DNA from: Achromobacter ruhlandii
Lineage (GTDB): Bacteria > Pseudomonadota > Gammaproteobacteria > Burkholderiales > Burkholderiaceae_B
Length of the DNA stretch: 63,264 nt
Assembly: GCF_902859695.1 (NCBI RefSeq)
Contig: NZ_CADIJL010000034.1
Location: forward strand, 1 to 63,264
Direction: 5' to 3'
Within the stretch, counting starts at the first letter, position 1. Every line of letters begins with the position of its first letter. This document shows, piece after piece, positions 33,873 to 41,659 of the stretch. The notes below the pieces were generated by a model. That model was not told where the DNA came from. It ran no database searches and saw nothing but the letters and a program-made list of their open reading frames with translations. Position numbers and translations under genes: made by a program.

Positions 33873-36800
33873 GCCGCCTGCGCTCCGGCGGTGGCGGCGC
33901 GCTGGCTGGCCAGTTCGCGCAGGTTCTCGACGATCTGCTTTTGCGACATGGTGCTCAGGTCGACCACTTCACGCGCCTGCGCCACGTAGTAGGCCAGTTG
34001 TTCATCGCCACGGGCGATGGACTTGTCCAGCGCCGCCTCGATGCGTTCCAGGTGCGCCACCAGCTTGTCGTTGGACTCGCCGAACAGGCGCACCGCGGCG
34101 CCGAAGGCTTCGCCCAGGCTGGCGACTTCGGCCGCGCCGCTGGTCACCTGCGCCGCCACGTCGTCCAGGCGGGCGGTTTCGGATTCGACCTGCTCGGTGA
34201 ACTGCGCGCCGACCCGGTCCAGCAGGTCCGACGACGACGACACCAGCGCATCGACCGCGCTGCGCTGTTCGCTGGAGGCGTGGTTGACGGCATCCAGCAG
34301 CGTCGCCAGCGTGTCCAGCAGGCGGTTGCGTTCTTCCAGCATGGCGTTGTCGTAGGCCAGGCTGTCCGACAGTTTCTGGCGCAATTCGCCGATGACTTCG
34401 GCGGCCGCGCGCGGCGCTTCGGAGGCGGCCTGCACCAGTTGGCCGATCTCGGCGATGGTGCCGCTGGCGTGGGCCTCGGTCTGGGTGGCGATGTCCTGCG
34501 CCGTCTGGGCCAGGGTGGCGCAGATTTCCTGCTGCAGGGCGGCGCTGCGGGCGCCGGCCTGTTCCCATTCGTGGCGCAGCGCCTCGGCCATGCGGCCCAG
34601 CTCGCCGGTCCAGGCGGCCAGGCGTTCCTGGTCGCGCGCGGCCAGCTCGGCCTGCAGGCCGGCCTGCGATTGGCCCAGGGTCTGCAGCAGCGATGCCGAA
34701 TGCTGCTCGAAGGCGGACGCCGCCGTGGTCAGGGCCTGCTGGTTGTCGCTGGCCAGTTTCTCGTTGGCCAGTTCCTGGCGTATCTGCGCCTCGGTCCAGG
34801 CCTGCGTCACGCCGCCGGCCGCCGTTTCCAGGCGGGCCGACAGGTTTTCCAGCAGCGCGGCCTGCGCCTGGGTCTGGGTGGTCAGGTCCTGCGCGGTGCG
34901 CGCCAGCAGTTGTTCCAGTGCCTGGTGGCGGGCGGCGGTCTGCTCGCCGGCCTGGCGCCATTCGCGGCCCAGGTCGGCGGCCATGGCGCCGAGCGAGGCG
35001 TGCCAGGCGGCCAGGCGCGCTTCGTCGCGCGAGGCCAGGGCGGCCTGCAGCTCGGCATGCGACTGGTCCAGCGTGCGCAGCAGCGACGCGGAATGTTGTT
35101 CGAACGCGGCGGCGGCCGTGGCCAGGGCCTGCTGCGTGTCGCCGGCCAGCTTCTCGCTGGTCAGTTCCTGGCGCACCTGCGCCTCGGTCCAGGCCTGGGT
35201 CACGCCGGTGGCGGCCGTTTCGATGCGGGCGGCCACGGTGTCCAGCAGCGCGGCCTGCGCGTCGGCGCGGGAGGCCAGGTCCTGCGCGGTGCGCGCCAGC
35301 GTCTGGCTGACTTCCTGCTGGCGGGCGGCGGCTTGCGCGCCGGCCTGTTCCCATTCGCGGCCGAGCTTGTCGGTCAGGGCGCCGAGCGTGCCGGCCCACG
35401 TGGCCAGGCGCTGCTCGTCGCGCGAGGCCAGGGCGGCCTGCAGGTCGGCGTGCGACTGGTCCAGCGTGCGCAGCAGCGTCGCGGCGTGTTGTTCGAAGGT
35501 GGCGGCGGCGGCGGCCAGGGCTTCGCGGTTGTCGCCCGCCAGCTTGTCGCTGACCTGCGACTGGCGCTCCAGCGCCTCGTGCCATTGCGCCGAGACGTTG
35601 CCGGCGGCGCTTTCCAGGCGCGCCGACACGTTCTCCAGCAGGCCGGCCTGGGTCTGCGCGTGCTCGGTCAGTTCCTGGGCGCTGCGCGCCAGGGCCTGGT
35701 TGATTTCGAGCTGGCGCTCGGCGGCCTGCGCGCCGGCCTGCTGCCATTCCTGGCGCAGGGTGGCGGACAGCGCGCCCAGGGTTTCGGTCCACGCCGCCAG
35801 GCGTTGCTGGTCGCGCGAGGCCAGTTCGGATTGCAGGGCGGTGTGCGACTGGTTCAGCGTGCGCAGCAGCGACGCCGAGTGCTGCTCGAAGCTGGCGGCG
35901 GCGGCTGTCAGCGCCTGCAGATTGTCGCCGGCCAGTTTCTCGCTGGCCCGCTCCTGGCGGTTCAGCGCCACGTTCCAGGCTTCGGACATGCTGCCCGAGG
36001 ACGCCTCCAGCCGTTCGGACACGCTGTCCAGCAGGGCGGACGAGCGCTGCTCGAAGGTCTGCGCGAAGCGGTCCAGCGAATCGCGCAGGTCCTGCGCCAA
36101 CGCTTCGCTGGCGCGCTGCTGGCCGGCCAGCGCCTGGTTCCAGATGCCGGCCACGTTGCTGGTGGCGGCCTGCAGGCCGGCGGTCATGCCGTCCAGCTGG
36201 CGCTGCACCGCCTGGGTCACGCTTTCGTGCAGCGAGGCGGTCTCGCGCGACAGGCCTGCCATGGTGGCCTCGACGGCGGGCTGCAGCGCCGCGCCGGCCG
36301 AGCGGGCGCTTTCGGCCACGCTTTCCTTCATCGATTGTTCCATCACGGCGGCCAGACGCGCGTAGGCGGCCTCGGCCTTGCCCTGGAACGCATCCTGACT
36401 GGCGAGCTGGCGCTCGTTCAGCGTGTGGTTCTGCTGCTCCAGGTTGCGCATCATGGCGTCCAGGCGGTCGACCAGCGCGGGCATGGCCTCGGCCTGCCGT
36501 TGCAGCACTTCGGCCTGGCGCTGCAGCAGCTTGAAGCTTTCTTCGCGCTGGTGCGCCTGGCTGTACAGGCGCAGCGTGGTGGCCGCCTTGGTGTCCAGCA
36601 GTTGCGCCGCCTGGATGCGGTCGCGCCGGCACAGCGCGGCCAGCAGGCCCAGCATGGCGGAGGTGGCCACGCCCGCGATCGAGGTGCCGAAGGCGAAGCC
36701 CAGGCCCTTGACCGGCGCGGCCAGCGAGGCGCGGATGGCGGCCAGGTCGGTGGCGCTTTCCAGGGCGGTGCCGGTGCCGCGCAGCGTCACCACCATGCCC

Positions 36801-37168
36801 AGGAAGGTGCCCAGCATGCCCAGCAGCACCAGCAGGCCGACCAGGTAGGGCGCCAATGCCGGGCCGGGCAGGCCCACGCGTTCGCCTTCGATGCGCAGCC
36901 GCACGGCGTTGCGCAGGCCGGCCGGCAATTGGTCGAGCCAACCGCCCAGGCTGGCGGGCGCTTCCGACAGGTTGCCGACCGCGCGTCTGAGCGACGCGGT
37001 GGCCTGTTGGTAGCGCAGCAATTCAAGCGCGCCCGCCACGTAGCAGGCGCAGATCAGCAGCGTGACGGCCAGCGCCAGGGGATTGGTGCCCGCGTAGCCC
37101 GCGCCGATCCAGCCGGCCACGGCCAGGCCGCTGAGGAAAACAACGATATTGATCAGATACTTGGACAT
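33869..37168 (-). CDS. giant MotA/TolQ/ExbB-like channel protein with long repetitive tail (DUF802)
   Basis: 1099 residues from ATG 37168. Four membrane segments: about 5-25, 31-51, 107-128 (LVGLLVLLGMLGTFLGMVVTL) and 154-180 (GFAFGTSIAGVATSAMLGLLAAL), the last two being the MotA/ExbB signature pair. From about 190 on, roughly 900 residues are Ala/Gln/Glu/Leu-rich and predicted helical, with four tandem 131-residue repeats at 396-919. The C-terminus carries the DUF802-type segment (SLAYDNAMLEERNRLLDTLATLLDAVN). Zorya ZorA likewise has a MotA-like channel and a long cytoplasmic tail, but is shorter. Partner is the OmpA-like protein with a 4-base overlap. Predicted: ion-driven rotary complex with a long intracellular tail that senses or transmits a signal. 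Confidence 0.85.
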   Translation of the reverse strand: MSKYLINIVVFLSGLAVAGWIGAGYAGTNPLALAVTLLICACYVAGALELLRYQQATASLRRAVGNLSEAPASLGGWLDQLPAGLRNAVRLRIEGERVGLPGPALAPYLVGLLVLLGMLGTFLGMVVTLRGTGTALESATDLAAIRASLAAPVKGLGFAFGTSIAGVATSAMLGLLAALCRRDRIQAAQLLDTKAATTLRLYSQAHQREESFKLLQRQAEVLQRQAEAMPALVDRLDAMMRNLEQQNHTLNERQLASQDAFQGKAEAAYARLAAVMEQSMKESVAESARSAGAALQPAVEATMAGLSRETASLHESVTQAVQRQLDGMTAGLQAATSNVAGIWNQALAGQQRASEALAQDLRDSLDRFAQTFEQRSSALLDSVSERLEASSGSMSEAWNVALNRQERASEKLAGDNLQALTAAAASFEQHSASLLRTLNQSHTALQSELASRDQQRLAAWTETLGALSATLRQEWQQAGAQAAERQLEINQALARSAQELTEHAQTQAGLLENVSARLESAAGNVSAQWHEALERQSQVSDKLAGDNREALAAAAATFEQHAATLLRTLDQSHADLQAALASRDEQRLATWAGTLGALTDKLGREWEQAGAQAAARQQEVSQTLARTAQDLASRADAQAALLDTVAARIETAATGVTQAWTEAQVRQELTSEKLAGDTQQALATAAAAFEQHSASLLRTLDQSHAELQAALASRDEARLAAWHASLGAMAADLGREWRQAGEQTAARHQALEQLLARTAQDLTTQTQAQAALLENLSARLETAAGGVTQAWTEAQIRQELANEKLASDNQQALTTAASAFEQHSASLLQTLGQSQAGLQAELAARDQERLAAWTGELGRMAEALRHEWEQAGARSAALQQEICATLAQTAQDIATQTEAHASGTIAEIGQLVQAASEAPRAAAEVIGELRQKLSDSLAYDNAMLEERNRLLDTLATLLDAVNHASSEQRSAVDALVSSSSDLLDRVGAQFTEQVESETARLDDVAAQVTSGAAEVASLGEAFGAAVRLFGESNDKLVAHLERIEAALDKSIARGDEQLAYYVAQAREVVDLSTMSQKQIVENLRELASQRAATAGAQAA
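34412..35983 (-). repeat. four tandem 393-base (131-residue) in-frame repeats
   Basis: The marker TG(C/T)TG(C/T)TCGA recurs at 34701, 35094, 35487 and 35880, spaced exactly 393 bases. Each unit encodes a variant of FEQHSASLLRTLDQSH, ASRDEQRLAAW, REWEQAGAQ and ARTAQDL. A weaker partial unit precedes them. The units have diverged, so the duplication is not recent, but the exact spacing means the helical register is conserved. Confidence 0.92.
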
Positions 37169-37178
37169 AGTGTCCCGG

Positions 37179-38066
37179 TTAGCTGGCGCGAAGGGTGGCA
37201 AGCAGCCCTTCCACCGGTTGTAAACGAACATCCAATTCGGCCAGCAGCACGCTGCGCATATCCTTGCGGAACGTCTCCAGCCACGCGCCCGGCGTGGGCG
37301 CGGATAAAGCGGGCTGCGGCGCCGCGCAGGCCGCCGCCTGCACGGGCGCGGCGGCGGGAGCGTCGTCCGTTGCGCTGCCCCCCGGCGCGGCCGGCGCTGG
37401 GGCATCGGCCGCCGGCTCGTCCGCCGTTCCGGCCGGCACGCCGGCCTCGGCTTGCGCTTGCGCCGCCGCTTCCAGCGCGGCCTGTTCGGCCAGCCGCAGC
37501 CGGTCGAAATGCCCCTGCAGCAACTTCGGAATCGCGCCCAGCAGCGTCCGCTCGCGCGGCAGCAGGGCGCGGTCCATGATGGCGTCCACCACCGCCAGAC
37601 GCGTCATCTCCGGCGTTTTGGCCGCGAGCATGCCGCGCAGGCGGCTGCGCAGGTTGCCGATGCTGGTTTCCATCGTGTGCTGCAACGACAGATAACGCTG
37701 ACGAAAATTCGAGTAATCGGCGTCGTCGGCCTGCAGCGCCGCCACCTTGGCGGACACCTGTCCCGGCATCTGCCGCTTGGCGGCCGTGGCCGCGGTGTCG
37801 CTGGCGATGGCATCGGCCAGCGTGGTGCGGACGCGCTCGCACTCGCGCTCCTCGGCGCTGCTGAACTGGCGCGCGCCCGGCGCGATCGCCGGCGGGCGGT
37901 TGTTCAGGGCGGCGGACAGGGCAATCGCGTCGGTCCAGCCGAGCCACTGGCTCAGATGATCCGACAACGGCTGCCGGGATTCCGGCGCGTCGACTTCCGT
38001 CAGGCGAGTCAGCAAGCGAATGAGCGTCGGGCCGCTTAAACCTGTGCGCTGTGGGGCTTGCAACAT
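37179..38066 (-). CDS. DUF3348 family protein, first gene of the MotA/MotB-like cassette
   Basis: 295 residues from ATG 38066. The family N-terminus is clear (QAPQRTGLSGPTLIRLLTRL, then LSQWLGWTDAIALSAAL). A helical region at about 80-210 follows and an Ala/Pro-rich low-complexity segment at about 215-265 precedes a final helix (WLETFRKDMRSVLLAELDVRLQPV). No catalytic motif is visible. It ends 10 bases before the DUF802 gene and leads the cassette, so it probably acts with that motor. The open frame extends further upstream, but the family start argues for 38066. A GTG a few codons before is possible. Confidence 0.78.
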   Translation of the reverse strand: MLQAPQRTGLSGPTLIRLLTRLTEVDAPESRQPLSDHLSQWLGWTDAIALSAALNNRPPAIAPGARQFSSAEERECERVRTTLADAIASDTAATAAKRQMPGQVSAKVAALQADDADYSNFRQRYLSLQHTMETSIGNLRSRLRGMLAAKTPEMTRLAVVDAIMDRALLPRERTLLGAIPKLLQGHFDRLRLAEQAALEAAAQAQAEAGVPAGTADEPAADAPAPAAPGGSATDDAPAAAPVQAAACAAPQPALSAPTPGAWLETFRKDMRSVLLAELDVRLQPVEGLLATLRAS

Positions 38067-38339
38067 ACCACCAGAGTCAAAAAGGGGGGAGTTTACACGC
38101 TGGCGGGGGCTCGCTGGGTCGGAAAAGGGCCGCCGCGCCAATGCCTGCAACAATTTGTCAGGACGGCGCGGCGGCAGGGGGCGCGGGAAACTCGCGGCGC
38201 GGGCGCCGCGGCTCCGGCGGCGGACCACCCGCGCCGCAAACAGGAACGCCCGCCGCGCTGGCCGGCGGGGCATCGCGGGGCAGGGCGGATCGGGGAGGAT
38301 CAGGGTGGGTCGGGGGAAGCGGGGGCGGATCGGGGCGGA
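38067..38339. other. 273-base intergenic region with a G-rich tract
   Basis: Upstream of DUF3348 and just past the beta-propeller gene end. From 38283 to 38335 the plus strand has seven runs of three to five Gs, and the 20-base unit GGCGGATCGGGG(A/C)GGATCAG occurs at 38285 and 38325. It could fold as a G-quadruplex. The DUF3348 cassette promoter should be here, nearer 38080-38200, but I see no convincing -35/-10 pair. Confidence 0.45.
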
Positions 38340-38981
38340 TCAGGCGCTGGTGCGCGGCCGGCGCACCGCGCGCACCCGGCCGCTGGTGGCGCCGCCGCAA
38401 TAGAGCACGTCGCCGCCGTCCGATTCCAGGCCGGACACGTACGCGCCGGGCGGCATCGCCAGTCGTTCCAACACCTCGCCACTGGCGGGGTTCACCCGCC
38501 GCAGCTCGCTGGCGTCGTCCTCCCAGGTGCCGTGCCACAGGTTGCCATCGACCCAGGTGACGCCGGTCACGTAGCGGTCGGACGCGATGGTGCGCAGGAC
38601 GGCGCCGGTGGCGGGATCGACCTGGTGGATCTTGCGGTCCTTGTAGCGCGCGATCCAGAGCATGCCTTCGGCCCAGGTCATGCCGGAATTGCCGCCGCCT
38701 TCGGGCGCCGGCACGGTGGCCAGCACGCGGCCCGATGCCGGGTCGATTTTCTGGATGATGCTGTCGGCCAACTGGTAGAGGTGCTTGCCGTCGAAGGCGG
38801 TGCCGGCGCGGGCGATGACGTCGATGGTACGAACCACGTCGCCGCTGGCCGGATCCAGCGCGTGCAGCTTGTCGCCGACCGCGATCCAGATGCGGCTGCC
38901 GTCGTACGAAACGCCGTGCACGTCCGTGACGCCGGGGAAGGGGCCGTATTCACGGAGGATTTCCGCGGGTTTGGTTTTCAT
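38340..38981 (-). CDS. beta-propeller protein (YncE/Vgb/SMP-30-like)
   Basis: 213 residues, cytoplasmic (no signal peptide). It contains four to five repeats of about 40 residues with the pattern ...LDPASGDVVRTI..., IDPASGRVLATV, VDPATGAVLRTI and VNPASGEVLERL, alternating with W/G-rich strands (RIWIAVGDKLHAL, MLWIARYKDRKIHQV, NLWHGTWEDD). This is a propeller fold of the kind seen in virginiamycin B lyase, YncE and SMP-30-like proteins, but shorter, so it may be a partial or oligomeric propeller. No catalytic residue can be assigned. It follows the regulator gene at 39017-40234 by 35 bases and probably shares its promoter. Confidence 0.65.
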   Translation of the reverse strand: MKTKPAEILREYGPFPGVTDVHGVSYDGSRIWIAVGDKLHALDPASGDVVRTIDVIARAGTAFDGKHLYQLADSIIQKIDPASGRVLATVPAPEGGGNSGMTWAEGMLWIARYKDRKIHQVDPATGAVLRTIASDRYVTGVTWVDGNLWHGTWEDDASELRRVNPASGEVLERLAMPPGAYVSGLESDGGDVLYCGGATSGRVRAVRRPRTSA

Positions 38982-39016
38982 GACGCTGTCCTTGTTAGGG
39001 GGATGACACGTCCATG

Positions 39017-40234
39017 CTAGGCATTCGGCAGCGGGACCGGGAGTAACAATGTCGTCGCGAAACCGGGCAGGGGCGGCGTGAGCCAGCGCCGCGCCCGGCC
39101 CTGGCCGAGCGAATGCGCCTGGCCGGAGGCCGCCAGCGCCTCCAGGGCGCGCTGCACCTGGCGCTGACTGGCGCCGGTGGCCAGCGCCAGCGCCGAACTG
39201 GACCAGGCTTGGCCGTCGGCCAGCAGCGCCAGCACGGCGGCGTGGCGGTCCCGCACCGGCGGCGTCAACACGGCAACGGCGCGCGCGGCCGGCATCAATG
39301 CAAAGCCTTGGCGCGTTGCCCGGATTTCTGCCCAGGGCGCCAAGGCCGCCCGCAACCGGCCGATTTCCACCCGCAGCCGCGCGCGGTGCGAGTCATCCGG
39401 ATGGCGGGTGCGGAACGCCTGCGCGATCAAGGCGTCGCGCGGCGCGTCATCCGGCCACGCCTGGCCCAGCGCCTGCGCCAGGGTGAAGAGCACGGGCCGG
39501 CTGGCCAGGGCCAGGGTGCGGCCCGCGCCATGCACGGCATAACGGCATGCGTCGATCACCAGCGTGTCGGACGCGAGCAGCGCTTGCACCTGCTCCAGGC
39601 GCAGCACCTGCGTGTCGCCGGCGCGGAGCAGGTGCGCGGCCGGCGCTTCCAGCGCGAGCGACGCCTGGCGCACCTCGGCCTGCAGCGCCGGGATGCCGGC
39701 CGCTTGCGCGGCGCGCGCGGCCAGGTCCAGCGCGGCGCGTGCCGCCGTGGCCTGCAGGCGCCGCAGCGCAATGCCGGCCAGGGCCAGCTCGTGCACCGCT
39801 CGCAAGGCCGGCGGAAAAGGGGCGGGATTCAGTTCCGACAGCACCTGTTCGGCCTGCTCCAGCCGTCCCATCAGGATCAGGCGGCGGCCGGCCAGATAGC
39901 CGGCATAGGCCGCGTTGCGCCGATCGCCATGCTGCTCGAGCGTGGCGCGGGCCGTATCGAGCGCTGTCTGTGGCCAGCCCAGGTCGCGCGCGGCCAGCGC
40001 GATCTCGGCCTCGGCCACCACGCAGCGAGCCCGCGCTACCGGGTCCCGGGCGCCGAACGCGCGGGCGGCGCGCCGCACCAGGGCGCGGGCGCGTTCAAAG
40101 TCACCCAACTGCGCCAGCGCGATGCCGCGCAATGCCAGCGCCGGCGCATCGTCGCGCAGTGCCACCCGGCTCAACGCGCCCAGCGGATCGCCGCTGGCCA
40201 GCGCCCGCGCCGCGGCCATGATCAGCCCGTCCAT
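39017..40234 (-). CDS. transcriptional regulator with TPR-like core and C-terminal winged helix
   Basis: 405 residues from ATG 40234 (GGGAG seven bases upstream; another ATG at 40276 is possible). The first 220 residues are Ala-rich helical repeats (ALRGIALAQLGDFERARALVRRAARAFG, AYAGYLAGRRLILMGRLEQAEQVL) resembling TPRs. The C-terminus has a winged-helix region at about 340-400 (VLALLADGQAWSSSALALATGASQRQVQRALEAL). The middle has a second DNA-binding-like segment (RARLRVEIGRLRAAL). It probably senses something with the helical domain and controls itself and the downstream propeller gene. Family name not recognised with certainty. Confidence 0.7.
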   Translation of the reverse strand: MDGLIMAAARALASGDPLGALSRVALRDDAPALALRGIALAQLGDFERARALVRRAARAFGARDPVARARCVVAEAEIALAARDLGWPQTALDTARATLEQHGDRRNAAYAGYLAGRRLILMGRLEQAEQVLSELNPAPFPPALRAVHELALAGIALRRLQATAARAALDLAARAAQAAGIPALQAEVRQASLALEAPAAHLLRAGDTQVLRLEQVQALLASDTLVIDACRYAVHGAGRTLALASRPVLFTLAQALGQAWPDDAPRDALIAQAFRTRHPDDSHRARLRVEIGRLRAALAPWAEIRATRQGFALMPAARAVAVLTPPVRDRHAAVLALLADGQAWSSSALALATGASQRQVQRALEALAASGQAHSLGQGRARRWLTPPLPGFATTLLLPVPLPNA

Positions 40235-40417
40235 GACGCTCCCGCCATCGCTGCCGTTCCCCGTTGCCACGTCCATTCGTGGATGCCGCCAATCTACCAC
40301 CGCGCCGCGGGCGCGGGGAGTTCGTCGGCGATGCGGCAAGGCGCCTGCGTCTGCCGTGGCGTCGTCCCCATCCCCCACGGGTAGAATCCGAACCGCCATC
40401 TCCCAGGAAACCTGAAC

Positions 40418-41647
40418 ATGAGCGAGCATCATTTTTCCGCCGACGACATCCAGTCGCTGCGCCAACACGGCATTGCCGTGTTCGCCGATCGCGTCCTGAT
40501 CGCGGTCCAGCCGCCCCTGGACGAGGCGCGCATCGACGAGATTGAAGCGGCCTGTGCCGGCCCCTTGCCCGATGCGCTGCGCGACTTGTGGCGCCTGACC
40601 GCTGGCGGCGAACTGGCCTACGACCTGCATGCGCGCATGGACGGCAACGAAGAGGCCCTCAGCTGGTCCGAGCTGTTCTATGACGGCAGTGACCATTACC
40701 GCGACCTGGCGGGCTGGATCGAGCACGAGCAGGAATGCGCCGAAGAGGCCGCCGCGGAACATGGCGAGGCCTGGGACGGCAAGCTGCGCTATCTGCCGAT
40801 CGGCGGCTTCGAATACTGCGACCGCATCTATGTGTGCGTGGAGCCCGGCCCGCGGGCCGGCAGCATCGTGGCCTGGAAGCAGGGGCTGCCGGGCTGGACG
40901 CATGCGTTGCAGCAGGACGCCATCGCGACCGTCGCGGCGGACCTGCGCGCGGCCTTTGCCGCGCTCTACTTGGAGCAGGATATCGAGGACCCCGACAGCA
41001 CCGGCATACGGGTGCTGGAATACCTGGACGAGCGCGTGGCCGATCACGGCATGCCGCAGGCCCTGGCGGACAAGCTGGCGGCGTTCTATCGCCGGGCGCT
41101 GGTGGACTGGCGCGCGCCGTTGGCGGCCGGCACGCTGGGCCAGTCGCCCACGCTGGCCAGGCTGGCCTTGCGGCATGCGTTGGCGCATGACGACGGCGCG
41201 CTGGTGGCGCAATTGGCGGCGCAGGGCGTGGGCTTTGACCAGCCGTTGCGCGGCAGCGCGCTGGCGCTGGACGTGGCGCTGACGCAGCACGCCTATGCGG
41301 CGGCGCGGGCGCTGTTGCGGGCCGGCACGCCGGTCAGCGCGGAGGCGATCCATCGATTCGATCGCGAGCCGCCCGCCGACCTGGTGGCGCAGTTGCTGGC
41401 GCGCGGGGCGCGGGCCGACGGCCTGGGCGTGGCGCGCTGTGTGGCCTGCGGGTCGCCCGAGGCCGCGCGCGTGATCGCCGCCGCCGCCGGCGAGGGGATC
41501 GCGGCGGCGTATGCCGAGGCGCGCGACGCGATGGCGGCCCGCTACGAGGAAGACCTGCGCCGCGTGCGAGCGGGCAAGCTGGGCCATTACCTGGGCGCGG
41601 ACGGCCTGGCCGAACGGGTCGCCAACTTGCGCGCGTTTGTGCTTTGA
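40418..41647 (+). CDS. SMI1/KNR4 (SUKH) domain protein with ankyrin-like repeats
   Basis: 409 residues. The N-terminal part (about 25-180) has the SUKH pattern: EIEAACAGPLPDALRDLWRLTAGGEL, then LPIGGFEYCDRIYVCVEPG. SUKH proteins are commonly immunity factors against polymorphic nuclease or deaminase toxins. The C-terminal half (about 240-400) is Ala/Leu-rich with ankyrin-like helical pairs (LARLALRHALAHDDGALVAQLAAQGVGFDQPL, AYAAARALLRAGTPVSA). No toxin gene is beside it: neighbours are a regulator on one side and a CoA transferase on the other. It could be an orphan immunity gene or a structural scaffold protein. Ribosome site AGGAAA before ATG 40418. Confidence 0.78.
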   Translation: MSEHHFSADDIQSLRQHGIAVFADRVLIAVQPPLDEARIDEIEAACAGPLPDALRDLWRLTAGGELAYDLHARMDGNEEALSWSELFYDGSDHYRDLAGWIEHEQECAEEAAAEHGEAWDGKLRYLPIGGFEYCDRIYVCVEPGPRAGSIVAWKQGLPGWTHALQQDAIATVAADLRAAFAALYLEQDIEDPDSTGIRVLEYLDERVADHGMPQALADKLAAFYRRALVDWRAPLAAGTLGQSPTLARLALRHALAHDDGALVAQLAAQGVGFDQPLRGSALALDVALTQHAYAAARALLRAGTPVSAEAIHRFDREPPADLVAQLLARGARADGLGVARCVACGSPEAARVIAAAAGEGIAAAYAEARDAMAARYEEDLRRVRAGKLGHYLGADGLAERVANLRAFVL

Positions 41648-41659
41648 GGCGGCCCCGGG

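Noticed and set aside
34412..35983. CRISPR-like array because of regular spacing
   Set aside because: The 393-base period is coding, in frame and fully translated; repeats are far too long and diverged.
33869..37168. DUF802 protein as the missing TssM
   Set aside because: It lacks the TssM layout (ATPase-like cytoplasmic domain between two N-terminal helices, and a large periplasmic C-terminus); its channel pair matches MotA/ExbB.
33941..37579. Very long open frame on the plus strand, antisense to the DUF802 gene
   Set aside because: Its protein is composed of Gly/Arg/Gln/Ala runs mirroring the codon pattern of the real gene; no domain or start context. It is a GC-driven shadow.
32498..38066. 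Complete Zorya defence system
   Set aside because: No ZorC or ZorD (helicase/nuclease) gene is present; only a ZorA/ZorB-like layout can be claimed.
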